Source: Roseovarius sp.
Lineage (GTDB): Bacteria; Pseudomonadota; Alphaproteobacteria; Rhodobacterales; Rhodobacteraceae
DNA length: 25,424 nucleotides
NCBI GenBank assembly: GCA_007125415.1
Contig: SLDH01000341.1
Span: forward strand, 1 to 25,424
Reading direction: 5' to 3'
Positions 1-8,449 of this stretch are shown piece by piece (within the stretch, counting starts at the first letter, position 1; the number at the start of each line of letters is the position of its first letter). Made by a program: the position numbers and the translations under genes. The notes below the pieces were generated by a model. That model had not been told where the DNA came from and did no database searches. It was given only the letters and a program-made list of their open reading frames with translations.

Positions 1-891
1 CTTCTGGGACTGGCGCTGGTACTGCTCTCGGCGGATGTGCTGGCCTCTCTGGCACTTTCGGGGCGGCTCGCACCGGCAAGGGCCACGCTGGTGCTGGCGC
101 TGCTACTGGCGATACCGCAGGCTGCAACGGCACAGGACGAGAAGACGAAAGCCGCCACCTCGGAGGTGGTGCTGGCCTATGTAATCACCGGCGATCGCAG
201 GATTGACGAAACCTCCCGCGCCGGCCTCGCCGGGCTGAGCGAAACGCTCTTCTTCCGCACCTCGGTGGAGCCCGCCGATCCGATTGGCGTGGATCTGGAA
301 CTGGACGAACTGGCCGTCTATCCGCTCCTCTACTGGCCGGTCACGCCGGATCAGCCACAGCCTTCGGCGGAGGCCTATGGCAAGCTCAACACCTATCTGC
401 GGACCGGTGGCATGATCATGTTTGACACCCGTGACGCCAATGTGGCGGGGTTTGGCGCGTCTTCGCCCAACGGCGCGAAACTGCAAAGGCTGGCGGCACC
501 GCTGGACATCCCCCCGCTGGAGCCGTTGCCGGACGATCATGTGCTGACGCGCACCTTTTATCTGCTGCAGGATTTTCCGGTGCGGCATGCCGGTCGCTCG
601 ATCTGGGTGTAGGCCGCTCCGCCGTATGCCGAACAGGTCGAGGGGATGCCCTTCCGCAACCTCAATGACGGTGTCACCCCGGTGGTGATCGGCGGGAATG
701 ACTGGGCGGCGGCCTGGGCGATGGATGAACGCGGCAACCCGCTCTATCCTGTGGGGCGGGGCTATTCAGGGGAGCGACAGCGCGAATTGGCGTATCGCTT
801 CGGGGTCAACCTTGTGATGCATGTGCTGACCGGCAATTACAAATCGGATCAGGTCCATGTGCCCGCACTTCTCAACAGGCTCGGGCAATGA
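1..891 (+). pseudogene. DUF4159 (BatA-type) membrane protein, C-terminal part, split by an in-frame amber codon
   Basis: The frame is open from the left edge, so the gene begins outside the window. It starts with a hydrophobic stretch (about residues 1-40 of the visible part) and continues as a DUF4159 domain, with LYWPVTPDQP and a GGMIMFDTRD segment typical of its amidotransferase-like fold. A TAG at 610-612 follows RSIWV. The same frame then reads on without a shift (AAPPYAEQVEGMPFRNLNDG, then GGNDWAAAWAM) to the true end at 891. From memory, relatives read WVEA here, so one GAG-to-TAG change explains the break. A GTG (37) and an ATG (646) could be called as starts of two separate proteins, but both are internal to the family. 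The end overlaps the next gene by ATGA. The family sits in MoxR/DUF58/BatA-like clusters; its function is not established. Confidence 0.8.
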
Positions 892-2939
892 CGGGCAGTT
901 TCGTCTTTGACCCTTTGCTGCCGTGGTGGCTGATCATCGCTCTCGCGGGGATGGCGATGACGGCGGTGGCGCTTGCCCTGCACCGGGGGCTCTCCGGCTG
1001 GGCCTTTCGGGCAATGGCCGCGCTTGTGGTGGTTGCCGCGCTGGCCGGTCCGGTGTTTCAGCAGGAAGAGCGGGGGCGGCTTTCGGACATCATCCTGATG
1101 ATCGAGGACGCGACCGCAAGCAACAGGCTCGGCGATCGGGCCGATCTCACAGCCGAAGCCGCCGAGGCGCTTGCCACCCGGATCGAGGCGCGCGAGAATA
1201 CGGTCCTGCGCCGTATCACCGTGGCCGATGGCGTGGATAATTCCGGCACACAACTCATGACCGCCCTCTCCGAGGCCCTCGCGCAGGAACCGCGCGGACG
1301 GGTCGCCGGGGCGTTCATTCTCTCGGATGGGCGTCTGCATGACGCAGAGCGCGCCCCTGACATGCCTGCCCCCTTGCATCTGCTGCATACAGGGCGCGAA
1401 AGCGACTGGGACCGCCGGATCAAGATTCGCAACGCACCCGCCTTCGCCATTCTCGATGAAGAGGTCGTGCTCACGCTCGAAATCGAGGATATGGGCAACG
1501 CTCCCTCAGACGCCCGAACCGCCGCACTTGACGTGGCGGTGGACGGGGCCGAGCCCCGGCGCTTCGATGTCCCCATCGGTCGCCCTATCGACCTGCCGAT
1601 ACGACTGCCGCACGGGGGGCGCAATGTGCTCGAATTCCATACACCGGTGATGGAAGGCGAATTGACCGACCGCAACAACACCGCCATCGTCCAGATCAAC
1701 GGTGTACGCGACCGGCTGAGCGTGCTTCTGGTTTCGGGCGAGCCTCATGCCGGGGGACGCACATGGCGCAACCTGCTGAAATCCGACAGTTCCGTCGATC
1801 TGGTGCATTTCACCATCCTGCGCCCGCCTGAAAAGCAGGACGGTGTGCCGGTGCGTGAATTGTCGCTCATCGCCTTTCCCACCCGGGAGCTTTTTCTGGA
1901 AAAGATCGATGAATTCGACCTGATCATCTTCGATCGCTACAAGCGGCGCGGCATTCTGCCGGCGCTCTATCTCGACAACGTGCGCAATTATGTCGAGCAG
2001 GGTGGCGCGGTGCTGATCGCGGCCGGGCCGGATTTCGCCAGCGCCGACAGCCTCTTTCGCTCACCGATCGAGCACATCGTTCCCGGCCGTCCGACCGCGC
2101 GGGTGCTGGAAGAACCATACCGGCCCCGCGTGACCGAGCTTGGCCAGCGGCACCCTGTCACCGCCGGGCTCGAAGCGGAATTCGATGGAGACTGGGGCCA
2201 GTGGCTTCGCCAGATCGAGGTGCAGCCGGAAGGCGGGCAGGTCGTCATGTCGGGTATCGACGAGAAGCCGCTTCTGATGCTCGACCGTGTGGGAGAGGGG
2301 CGCGTTTCACTCCTGGCCTCGGATCATGCCTGGCTCTGGAATCGCGGTTTCGAGGGCGGCGGGCCGCAGCTTGAATTGCTGCGCCGCCTCGCTCACTGGA
2401 TGATGAAGGAACCCGAACTGGAAGAAGAAGCGCTCTGGGCCGAGGCCACGGACCAGACCATGCGCATCATCCGGCGCAGCCTTTCGGAGAATGTGGGCGA
2501 TGTGACGATCACCACACCGGGCGGAGAAGATGTGGTGTTGCCGCTTCAGGAGGTCTCGCCCGGCCGTTTCGAGGCCCTGTTCGACGGGCCGGATATCGGG
2601 CTTTACCGCCTTGCCAGTGATACGCACAGCGCCGTGATCGGCCTTGGCCCGGCAAGCCCGGTCGAATTCGAGGAGACAATGGCGGGGGACATGGACCTGC
2701 GCCCGATGCTGGAGGCAACGGGGGGAGGCAGCTTCGCGCTGGTGGACGGCCTGCCCCGGTTGCGCGAAGTGCGCGAAGGGCGGCCTGCAGCCGGGCGCGG
2801 CTGGATGGGGATCACGCCACGGGATGCCTTCGAGACACTGAGCGTCAGGCAGACGGCTCTCTTGCCGCCATGGCTGGTGCTGCTGCTGATCTCCGGCCTC
2901 ATCATCGGCGGCTGGCTGCGCGAGGGCCGCAGGACCTGA
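888..2939 (+). CDS. Uncharacterised membrane protein with class I glutamine amidotransferase-like domain
   Basis: This 683-residue protein starts at the ATG overlapping the DUF4159 stop, so the two are translationally coupled. The N-terminus has two membrane helices (about residues 13-33 and 40-58). A long extracytoplasmic part follows, with a VWA-like first section (IILMIEDATASN, GAFILSDGRLHD) and an amidotransferase-like Rossmann section around residues 330-420 (FDLIIFDRYKR, YVEQGGAVLIAAGPDF). A single C-terminal helix (PPWLVLLLISGLIIGGWL) ends in a basic tail. I see no catalytic Cys-His-Glu triad, so it is probably a non-enzymatic relative. Genes of this type follow DUF58 and DUF4159 genes in alphaproteobacteria. 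A role in envelope assembly is only inferred from that context. Confidence 0.75.
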   Translation: MTGSFVFDPLLPWWLIIALAGMAMTAVALALHRGLSGWAFRAMAALVVVAALAGPVFQQEERGRLSDIILMIEDATASNRLGDRADLTAEAAEALATRIEARENTVLRRITVADGVDNSGTQLMTALSEALAQEPRGRVAGAFILSDGRLHDAERAPDMPAPLHLLHTGRESDWDRRIKIRNAPAFAILDEEVVLTLEIEDMGNAPSDARTAALDVAVDGAEPRRFDVPIGRPIDLPIRLPHGGRNVLEFHTPVMEGELTDRNNTAIVQINGVRDRLSVLLVSGEPHAGGRTWRNLLKSDSSVDLVHFTILRPPEKQDGVPVRELSLIAFPTRELFLEKIDEFDLIIFDRYKRRGILPALYLDNVRNYVEQGGAVLIAAGPDFASADSLFRSPIEHIVPGRPTARVLEEPYRPRVTELGQRHPVTAGLEAEFDGDWGQWLRQIEVQPEGGQVVMSGIDEKPLLMLDRVGEGRVSLLASDHAWLWNRGFEGGGPQLELLRRLAHWMMKEPELEEEALWAEATDQTMRIIRRSLSENVGDVTITTPGGEDVVLPLQEVSPGRFEALFDGPDIGLYRLASDTHSAVIGLGPASPVEFEETMAGDMDLRPMLEATGGGSFALVDGLPRLREVREGRPAAGRGWMGITPRDAFETLSVRQTALLPPWLVLLLISGLIIGGWLREGRRT

Positions 2940-3282
2940 CGCGACAGGCGGCGCTACCGGCCCGAGCTGCCGCTTTCAGGCCGAGAGCGTGGTCTGCTTG
3001 ATCCGACTCAACTCTTCCCAACGCTTCAACCTGCGCCAAGCTTCTCCACCGTGACGCTGGGCAACAGGCTGGTTGCGTTTATCGACCACGATGAGGCAAA
3101 CGATAAGGGCGCGCAGCGTAAAGGCCGAACGCCCCTGCACATCGCCGGGCTGCTCGTCGCACCACAGGTCCGCCCTTCAAGATCGGCTCGCGCGCCCCGG
3201 GAAGGCTTGATGATCGGGTTCAGTCATTCAACTTCGGCCCGCTCAAGCCACCTCGCGCAAGTAATTCTTGCCTTGATTCAAA
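2940..3282. other. Intergenic stretch without a convincing gene
   Basis: About 340 bases separate the amidotransferase-like gene from the glc promoter. A plus frame from 3051 and a minus frame ending at a TGA at 2976-2978 are open for 60 or more codons. Neither has a ribosome-binding site, recognisable domain or convincing start. The minus frame ends in a protein-like segment (WRRLKRWEELSRIKQ) and could be a decayed gene end, but I cannot name it. A short perfect repeat, GCAAG-TAATT-CTTGC, lies at 3257-3271 just before the promoter. No terminator with a U-tract is seen after 2939. Confidence 0.4.
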
Positions 3283-3305
3283 ATTGGTTATATTTGTTTA
3301 CCAAT
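3268..3305 (+). promoter_or_regulatory. Candidate glcD promoter with FadR/GntR-type operator
   Basis: ATTGGT (3283-3288) and its exact inverted copy ACCAAT (3300-3305) flank an AT-rich 11-base spacer. TTGGT/ACCAA half-sites are characteristic of FadR-subfamily GntR regulators such as GlcC, PdhR and LldR, though those usually have a shorter spacer. A possible -10 (TATATT, 3289-3294) lies inside the repeat and a possible -35 (TTGCCT, 3268-3273) is 15 bases upstream. A protein on the repeat would block polymerase. The AT-rich base content contrasts with the surrounding DNA. No regulator gene lies next to it in the window. Confidence 0.5.
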
Positions 3306-3319
3306 GTGAGGAGATGTCC

Positions 3320-4753
3320 ATGGAAATGCCCCCGGCCGACCCGACCATACTTGCAAGGAAATCTCGTCTTGTCGAACGCCTGAATGAGGTTTTGCCGACA
3401 AACGCGGTGATCGATGATCCGGTGCAGACCAAAGCCTATGAATGCGACGCCCTGACAGCCTACAAATGCCCGCCGCTCTGCGTGGTCCTGCCCGCAAGCA
3501 CCAGCGAAGTGTCCGATGTACTGCGCATCTGCAGCGAGATGGGCGTGCCCGTCGTGCCGCGCGGCTCCGGCACCTCCCTTGCCGGTGGAGCGCTGCCCAC
3601 GGCAGACAGCGTGATCCTCGGGGTGGCACGGCTCAACGCCGTCATCGAGACCGATTACCGGAACCGCACAATCCGGGTGCAAACGGGGCGGACCAATCTT
3701 TCCGTCACCGGCGCTGTGGAGGAAGAGGGGTTTTTCTACGCGCCCGACCCGTCGAGCCAGCTGGCCTGCGCCATTGCAGGCAATATCGCGATGAACTCCG
3801 GCGGGGCGCATTGCCTGAAATACGGCGTGACAACCAACAACCTTCTGGGCGTGACCATGGTGCTGATGGATGGCACGGTGGTGGAGCTGGGCGGCGCGCA
3901 TCTCGATGCCGCGGGATATGACCTGCTGGGGCTGATCTGCGGCTCCGAGGGGCAATTGGGCGTGGTCACGGAAGCGACCCTGCGCATCCTGCGCAAACCC
4001 GAGGGCGCGCGCCCGGTGCTCATGGGGTTCGACAGCAACGAGGTGGCCGGGGCCTGCGTGTCGGACATCATCAAATCCGGGGTTCTGCCCGTGGCCATCG
4101 AATTCATGGACCGCCCCTGCATCCGCGCCTGCGAGGCTTTCGCCAAGGCAGGCTATCCCGATTGCGAAGCCTTGCTGATCGTCGAGGTCGAAGGCTCCGA
4201 CACGGAAATCGACGAACAACTGGAAACGATCAAGAGGATCGCTCAGGCCCATGATCCTGTGGAACTGCGTGAGAGCAAATCCGCCGAGGAAAGCGCCGCC
4301 ATCTGGCTGGGCCGCAAATCCGCTTTCGGCGCGATGGGCCAGATCAACGATTACATGTGCCTCGATGGCACCATCCCGGTCAGCCAATTGCCCCATGTTC
4401 TGGGTCGTATCCGCGAGATGTCGGAAGGTTTCGGGCTGGATGTCGCCAATGTCTTTCACGCAGGCGACGGCAACATGCACCCGCTCATCCTCTTTGATGC
4501 GAACAAGCCCGGTGATTTGGAGCTTTGCGAGGAGTTCGGGGCCGAAATCCTCAAGCTCTGCGTGGAGGTGGGCGGCTGCCTGACGGGCGAGCATGGCGTC
4601 GGCATCGAAAAGCGCGATCTGATGGTCAGTCAGTTCGCGCCCGAAGACATGGAGATACAGATGGCCGTGAAGGATGTGTTCGATCCCGAATGGCTTCTGA
4701 ATCCGGCCAAGGTCTTCCCTCTCGATCTCTCACAGGGCCGCCGGGCGGCGTGA
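3320..4753 (+). CDS. glcD: Glycolate oxidase FAD-binding subunit GlcD
   Basis: GlcD is the catalytic flavoprotein of membrane-associated glycolate dehydrogenase, which oxidises glycolate to glyoxylate with GlcE and GlcF. From ATG 3320 the protein has 477 residues, a usual length. GAGGAG at 3308-3313 lies six bases upstream, which favours this ATG over the in-frame ATG at 3314. The PCMH-type FAD-binding fold is marked by PRGSGTSLAGG (residues 80-90). The segments HAGDGNMHPL and GGCLTGEHGVGIEKR mark the C-terminal FAD-oxidase domain. It opens the glcD-glcE-membrane protein-glcF operon. D-lactate dehydrogenases are close relatives, but the adjacent GlcE and GlcF settle the assignment. Confidence 0.95.
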   Translation: MEMPPADPTILARKSRLVERLNEVLPTNAVIDDPVQTKAYECDALTAYKCPPLCVVLPASTSEVSDVLRICSEMGVPVVPRGSGTSLAGGALPTADSVILGVARLNAVIETDYRNRTIRVQTGRTNLSVTGAVEEEGFFYAPDPSSQLACAIAGNIAMNSGGAHCLKYGVTTNNLLGVTMVLMDGTVVELGGAHLDAAGYDLLGLICGSEGQLGVVTEATLRILRKPEGARPVLMGFDSNEVAGACVSDIIKSGVLPVAIEFMDRPCIRACEAFAKAGYPDCEALLIVEVEGSDTEIDEQLETIKRIAQAHDPVELRESKSAEESAAIWLGRKSAFGAMGQINDYMCLDGTIPVSQLPHVLGRIREMSEGFGLDVANVFHAGDGNMHPLILFDANKPGDLELCEEFGAEILKLCVEVGGCLTGEHGVGIEKRDLMVSQFAPEDMEIQMAVKDVFDPEWLLNPAKVFPLDLSQGRRAA

Positions 4754-4760
4754 GGCAAAG

Positions 4761-5906
4761 ATGACTCCCGAAACCGAAAGCGAGCTTGCCGACATCATTC
4801 GCGCGGCCAATGCCCCGCTGCGCATCCGTGGCGGCGGCACAAGGCCCATCGGCAGGCCGGTGGATGGCCAGCCGCTGAGCACGGCCGCCCTCACCGGTAT
4901 CGAGCTTTACGAGCCGGGCGCGCTGACTCTTGTGGTCGCTGCCGGCACACCGGTGCAGGAGATCGACGCGGCGCTCGATGCCGAAGGTCAGCGCCTGCCC
5001 TTCGAGCCGATGGATCATCGCGGCCTGCTGGGCACCACGGGCACGCCCACGATCGGCGGCGTCGTGGCGGCGAACGTCTCGGGGCCGCGGCGAATCCAAT
5101 GCGGGGCAGCGCGCGATTTCCTTCTGGGGGTCAGGTTTGTCGATGGACAAGGGCAGATCATCCGCAATGGCGGACGGGTGATGAAGAACGTCACCGGATA
5201 TGATCTCGTGAAGCTGATGGCCGGAAGCTATGGCACGCTCGGCGTGCTGACTGAAGTGGCGCTCAAGGTGCTGCCCAAACCGCAAGCCAGCGTGACCCTG
5301 CGGCTGGACGGGCTGGGGGATGAACGCGCCATCGCGGCGCTCTCGCAGGCACTGGCCTCGCCCTATGAGGTGACGGGGGCTGCGCATATGCAGGAGGGGC
5401 CGGACGGTGTTCCGGTCACGCTGATCCGGCTGGAGGGGTTCACCAACTCGGTCAGCTACCGCGCCGATGCTTTGCGCACGCTTCTGGCGGAATTCGGCGA
5501 TGCCACGCTGGAGACCGCGCCCGAAGACACTGAGGCCACATGGCAGGCCCTGCGCGATATCACGCCGTTTCACGGGCGCGCGGGCACGGTCTGGCGGCTT
5601 TCGGTCAAGCCCACCGATGCCCCCGGTATCGTGGCAGCGTGCCCGGGCTGTGAGGCGATCTATGATTGGGGTGGCGGGCTGGTCTGGCTGCTGGCCCCCG
5701 AAGGCAGCGACCTGACGGGGGCCGCCTTGCGCAAGAAGATCGCCGCGCCGGGCGGTCATGCGACACTGATCCGGGGAGCCGACCCTGACCCGTTTCACCC
5801 GCAGCCTGCGCCCGTCGCCCGACTGGAACAGGGCCTGCGCCAGCGGTTCGACCCCAAAGGCATCCTGAACTCCGGTCTGATGGGGTCTGTTGCGCAATGT
5901 CGCTGA
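4761..5906 (+). CDS. glcE: Glycolate oxidase subunit GlcE
   Basis: GlcE is the second, shorter FAD-binding subunit of glycolate dehydrogenase. It has 381 residues and starts seven bases after the glcD stop. The FAD-binding half carries LRIRGGGTRP near the N-terminus and the long LLGTTGTPTIGGVVAANVSGPRR-type flavin loop around residues 90-115, then GGRVMKNVTGYDLVKLMAGSYGTLGVLTE. The C-terminus has the usual FDPKGILNSG ending. It lacks the long C-terminal catalytic domain of GlcD, as expected. Its last ten bases overlap the start of the following small membrane protein gene, which suggests coupled translation. Confidence 0.94.
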   Translation: MTPETESELADIIRAANAPLRIRGGGTRPIGRPVDGQPLSTAALTGIELYEPGALTLVVAAGTPVQEIDAALDAEGQRLPFEPMDHRGLLGTTGTPTIGGVVAANVSGPRRIQCGAARDFLLGVRFVDGQGQIIRNGGRVMKNVTGYDLVKLMAGSYGTLGVLTEVALKVLPKPQASVTLRLDGLGDERAIAALSQALASPYEVTGAAHMQEGPDGVPVTLIRLEGFTNSVSYRADALRTLLAEFGDATLETAPEDTEATWQALRDITPFHGRAGTVWRLSVKPTDAPGIVAACPGCEAIYDWGGGLVWLLAPEGSDLTGAALRKKIAAPGGHATLIRGADPDPFHPQPAPVARLEQGLRQRFDPKGILNSGLMGSVAQCR

Positions 5907-6250
5907 CACTGATTCTTCTCAGCCTTGCTGCGGGCCCTTCGATCTTCTGGGCGCTGACCCGGAGGGAGTCTTCGCCGCGCTATGTCATGTTGCTCTGGCT
6001 GGCCTCGGCCGCGCTTGCGGCTGTCGGCCTTTCGCTGCCGTTCCTTCTGGGCGACAGCATGGCGGTGGCGGTGGCTGTTGTCCTGCTGCTCTGGCTGGGC
6101 TGGATCATGGTGGTGACGCTCTGCTTTCTAGCGGCAAGCGCGTATCTGACCGGCCGCATCTCGACCCGCATAGCCTTTAGCCTGGGTGCTGTGGCCACAA
6201 CCTTGCCGTGGTTCGGCCTGACCGCGGCGGAACTCATGATTGGCAGTTAG
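5897..6250 (+). CDS. Small hydrophobic membrane protein within the glc operon
   Basis: This protein has 117 residues and three to four predicted membrane helices (roughly residues 3-19, 27-50, 56-82 and 90-112). The connecting segments are short and include basic RR and GRISTR. It has no cysteine or histidine motif suggesting a cofactor site apart from one Cys in helix three. The start overlaps glcE by ten bases, and its TAG is followed directly by the glcF ATG, so it is translated with the complex. I do not recognise the family. A membrane anchor or accessory for the otherwise soluble GlcDEF proteins is a reasonable inference, not shown by sequence. Confidence 0.8.
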   Translation: MSLTLILLSLAAGPSIFWALTRRESSPRYVMLLWLASAALAAVGLSLPFLLGDSMAVAVAVVLLLWLGWIMVVTLCFLAASAYLTGRISTRIAFSLGAVATTLPWFGLTAAELMIGS

Positions 6251-7531
6251 ATGAAGACCGAATTCACCGCCGAACAACTGATGGACCCCGCCATCGCGCA
6301 ATCCAACACGATTCTGCGCAACTGTGTGCATTGCGGCTTCTGCACCGCCACCTGCCCGACCTATCAGGTCCTCGGCGATGAACTCGACAGCCCGCGCGGC
6401 CGCATCTACCTGATCAAGGACATGCTGGAAAATGACCGCGACCCCGACCCGAAAACGGTCAAGCATATCGATCGCTGCCTGAGTTGTCTGGCCTGCATGA
6501 CCACCTGTCCCTCGGGGGTGGATTACATGCATCTCGTGGATCATGCCCGCGAATATATCGAAGAGCGACACAAACGCCCCTTCATGGACCGGATGCTGCG
6601 CTGGACGCTGGCACGCATTCTGCCCTATCCCACCCGGTTCCGCATCGCCCTGCTGGCGGCCAAGATCGGCAAGCCCTTCGCCTGGGCCATGCCCGATGCG
6701 CGCCTGCGCGCCATGCTGGAAATGGCCCCCAAGACCATCCCCCCGGTCAGCCGCAACGACGACCCTCAGAGCTTCGCGCCCAAGGGCGAGCGGCAGATGC
6801 GTGTCGCGTTGATGACCGGCTGCGCGCAAAAGGCGCTCGATACCGATATCAACGATGCCACCATCCGCCTGCTCAGGCGGCTGGGCTGTGAGGTGGTGGT
6901 GGCTGAAGGAGCGGGCTGTTGTGGCGCGCTGACACATCACATGGGCAAGACCGCCGAGAGCCATGCCACCGCCGCGCATAACATCCGTGCCTGGGCCGCC
7001 GAGATGGACGGGGCGGGGCTCGACGCCATCGTGATCAACACCTCCGGCTGTGGCACGACCGTCAAGGATTACGGCCATATGTTCAGCCGTGAGCCCCTGG
7101 CCGAGGATGCCGCCCGTGTCTCGTCGATTGCCATGGATGTTTCGGAGCTTCTGATGAAGCTTGAGTTCAAGGCCGAGCCGAAGGGCCTGAAAGTGGCCTA
7201 TCACGCGGCCTGCTCGCTCCAGCATGGCCAACAGATCAAGACCTTTCCCAAGGACCTGCTGAAGAAGGCCGGATTCGAGGTGGTCGAGCCGGCCGACAGT
7301 CATCTCTGCTGCGGCTCGGCGGGGACCTACAATCTCATGCAGCCCGAGATCTCCAAACAGCTCAAGGAGCGCAAGGTTCGCACGCTGGAAGCCAAGGCGC
7401 CCGATGTGATCGCCGCGGGCAATATCGGCTGCATGATCCAGATCGGAGGCGGCACGGACCTGCCTGTGGTCCATACCGTGGAATTGCTGGACTGGGCCAC
7501 CGGCGGGCCGAAGCCGCGCAAATTGGGCTGA
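6251..7531 (+). CDS. glcF: Glycolate oxidase iron-sulfur subunit GlcF
   Basis: GlcF carries electrons from the GlcD/GlcE flavins towards the respiratory chain. The 426-residue protein has two 4Fe-4S ferredoxin motifs: Cys25, 28, 31, 35 (CVHCGFCTATCP) and Cys76, 79, 82, 86 (CLSCLACMTTCP). Two CCG (DUF224) modules follow, marked by GAGCCGALTHHMG and SHLCCGSAGTYNL, which in this superfamily bind a further cluster or mediate quinone/heterodisulfide chemistry. Its ATG directly abuts the stop of the small membrane protein. It is the last gene of the operon. A short CCGG-GTTTTT-CCGG element just past the stop (7533-7546) may be a weak terminator. Confidence 0.95.
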   Translation: MKTEFTAEQLMDPAIAQSNTILRNCVHCGFCTATCPTYQVLGDELDSPRGRIYLIKDMLENDRDPDPKTVKHIDRCLSCLACMTTCPSGVDYMHLVDHAREYIEERHKRPFMDRMLRWTLARILPYPTRFRIALLAAKIGKPFAWAMPDARLRAMLEMAPKTIPPVSRNDDPQSFAPKGERQMRVALMTGCAQKALDTDINDATIRLLRRLGCEVVVAEGAGCCGALTHHMGKTAESHATAAHNIRAWAAEMDGAGLDAIVINTSGCGTTVKDYGHMFSREPLAEDAARVSSIAMDVSELLMKLEFKAEPKGLKVAYHAACSLQHGQQIKTFPKDLLKKAGFEVVEPADSHLCCGSAGTYNLMQPEISKQLKERKVRTLEAKAPDVIAAGNIGCMIQIGGGTDLPVVHTVELLDWATGGPKPRKLG

Positions 7532-7618
7532 ACCGGGTTTTTCCGGGGTTTCGTCGCAATTCCGCCCCAAAGCAGGGCTACCGCTCATGGATGAATAAAC
7601 GGATCCGTGGGAGGGGTC

Positions 7619-8449
7619 ATGCGGCGTTTTCTATCTCTGGCTTTCTGTCTTTTCGCCGCAAGCGCCGCTGGCGTCACAACTGCTGACACGGGAGATACCG
7701 GCCAGACTTCGGCCCTCACCACGTTGCTGACCGGCGATGATACCCGCGGCTGGGAGGCCGTGGGGCGGCTCGACATTGACGGGCGCGGCTTTTGCACCGG
7801 CGCGCTGATCGCCCCCGATCTGGTGCTGACCGCCGCGCATTGCCTTTTTGACAGCGAGACGCATGAGCGGATCGATCATCGCAAGATCGAATTTCTGGCA
7901 GGCTGGCGCAACGGCCGCGCCTCGGCCTATCGCTGGGTCCGGCGCGCGGTGGTGCATCCGGAGTTCGATCAGTCCGGGGAAAGGGCGGAGGCGCGCACCC
8001 GCAATGACGTGGCCTTGCTGGAACTGCACCATCCGATCAACAACACCACCGTCATCCCCTTCAAGACAGACAGCCTGCCCCGCAAGGGCCAGCGCATCGG
8101 TGTTGTGAGCTATGCCAGAAACCGCTCCGAGGCACCCTCCCTGCAGGAGGTCTGTGCCGTGATGGCCCGACAGCGCGGCGTGCTGATCACATCCTGCGAT
8201 GTCGATTTCGGCTCCTCGGGCGCACCGATCTTCTCATTCGACTCGGGCGAGGCGCGGGTGGTCTCGGTGGTTTCCGCGATGGCGGAGGTCAATGGCCAGA
8301 AGGTGTCGCTCGGCACCGAACTCGAAGCGGCCCTGCAACTGCTGCGCGCAGAACTGGCGGCGGGCATGGGTGTTTTTCAGGATGCGGCCCCGCGGATGTT
8401 CACGGCAGGGCAGAGCCGCGAAACCGGTGCGAAATTCGCCAAACCGTGA
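7619..8449 (+). CDS. Secreted trypsin-like serine protease (first of a tandem pair)
   Basis: This is a chymotrypsin-fold (S1) peptidase of 276 residues. A purine-rich GGGAGGGG at 7609-7616 precedes ATG 7619. The start is followed by MRRFLSLAFCLFAASAAG, a signal peptide, so the enzyme is periplasmic or secreted. The catalytic residues are all visible: His74 in VLTAAHC, Asp130 in RNDVALLEL and Ser200 in FGSSGAPIF. Cys59 and Cys75 can form the usual His-loop disulfide. The GSSGAP form is typical of bacterial glutamyl-endopeptidase-like members. It ends in GAKFAKP, as does the next gene, whose GTG overlaps this stop. The substrate is unknown. Confidence 0.88.
   Translation: MRRFLSLAFCLFAASAAGVTTADTGDTGQTSALTTLLTGDDTRGWEAVGRLDIDGRGFCTGALIAPDLVLTAAHCLFDSETHERIDHRKIEFLAGWRNGRASAYRWVRRAVVHPEFDQSGERAEARTRNDVALLELHHPINNTTVIPFKTDSLPRKGQRIGVVSYARNRSEAPSLQEVCAVMARQRGVLITSCDVDFGSSGAPIFSFDSGEARVVSVVSAMAEVNGQKVSLGTELEAALQLLRAELAAGMGVFQDAAPRMFTAGQSRETGAKFAKP

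Noticed and set aside
3051..3383. A possible small gene of 110 codons before glcD.
   Set aside because: No recognisable family, and it runs through the glc promoter and into the glcD start in another frame.
3278..4594. A long minus-strand open frame (over 430 codons) opposite glcD.
   Set aside because: It is a mirror of the GC-rich codon pattern of glcD, rich in His, Gln and Ala, with no domain, signal or ribosome-binding site. Similar long antisense frames oppose glcE, glcF, gabD, mtaB and slt.
7533..7546. CCGG-GTTTTT-CCGG after glcF as a strong terminator.
   Set aside because: The stem is only four base pairs and its U-run lies in the loop, so it is mentioned only as weak under glcF.
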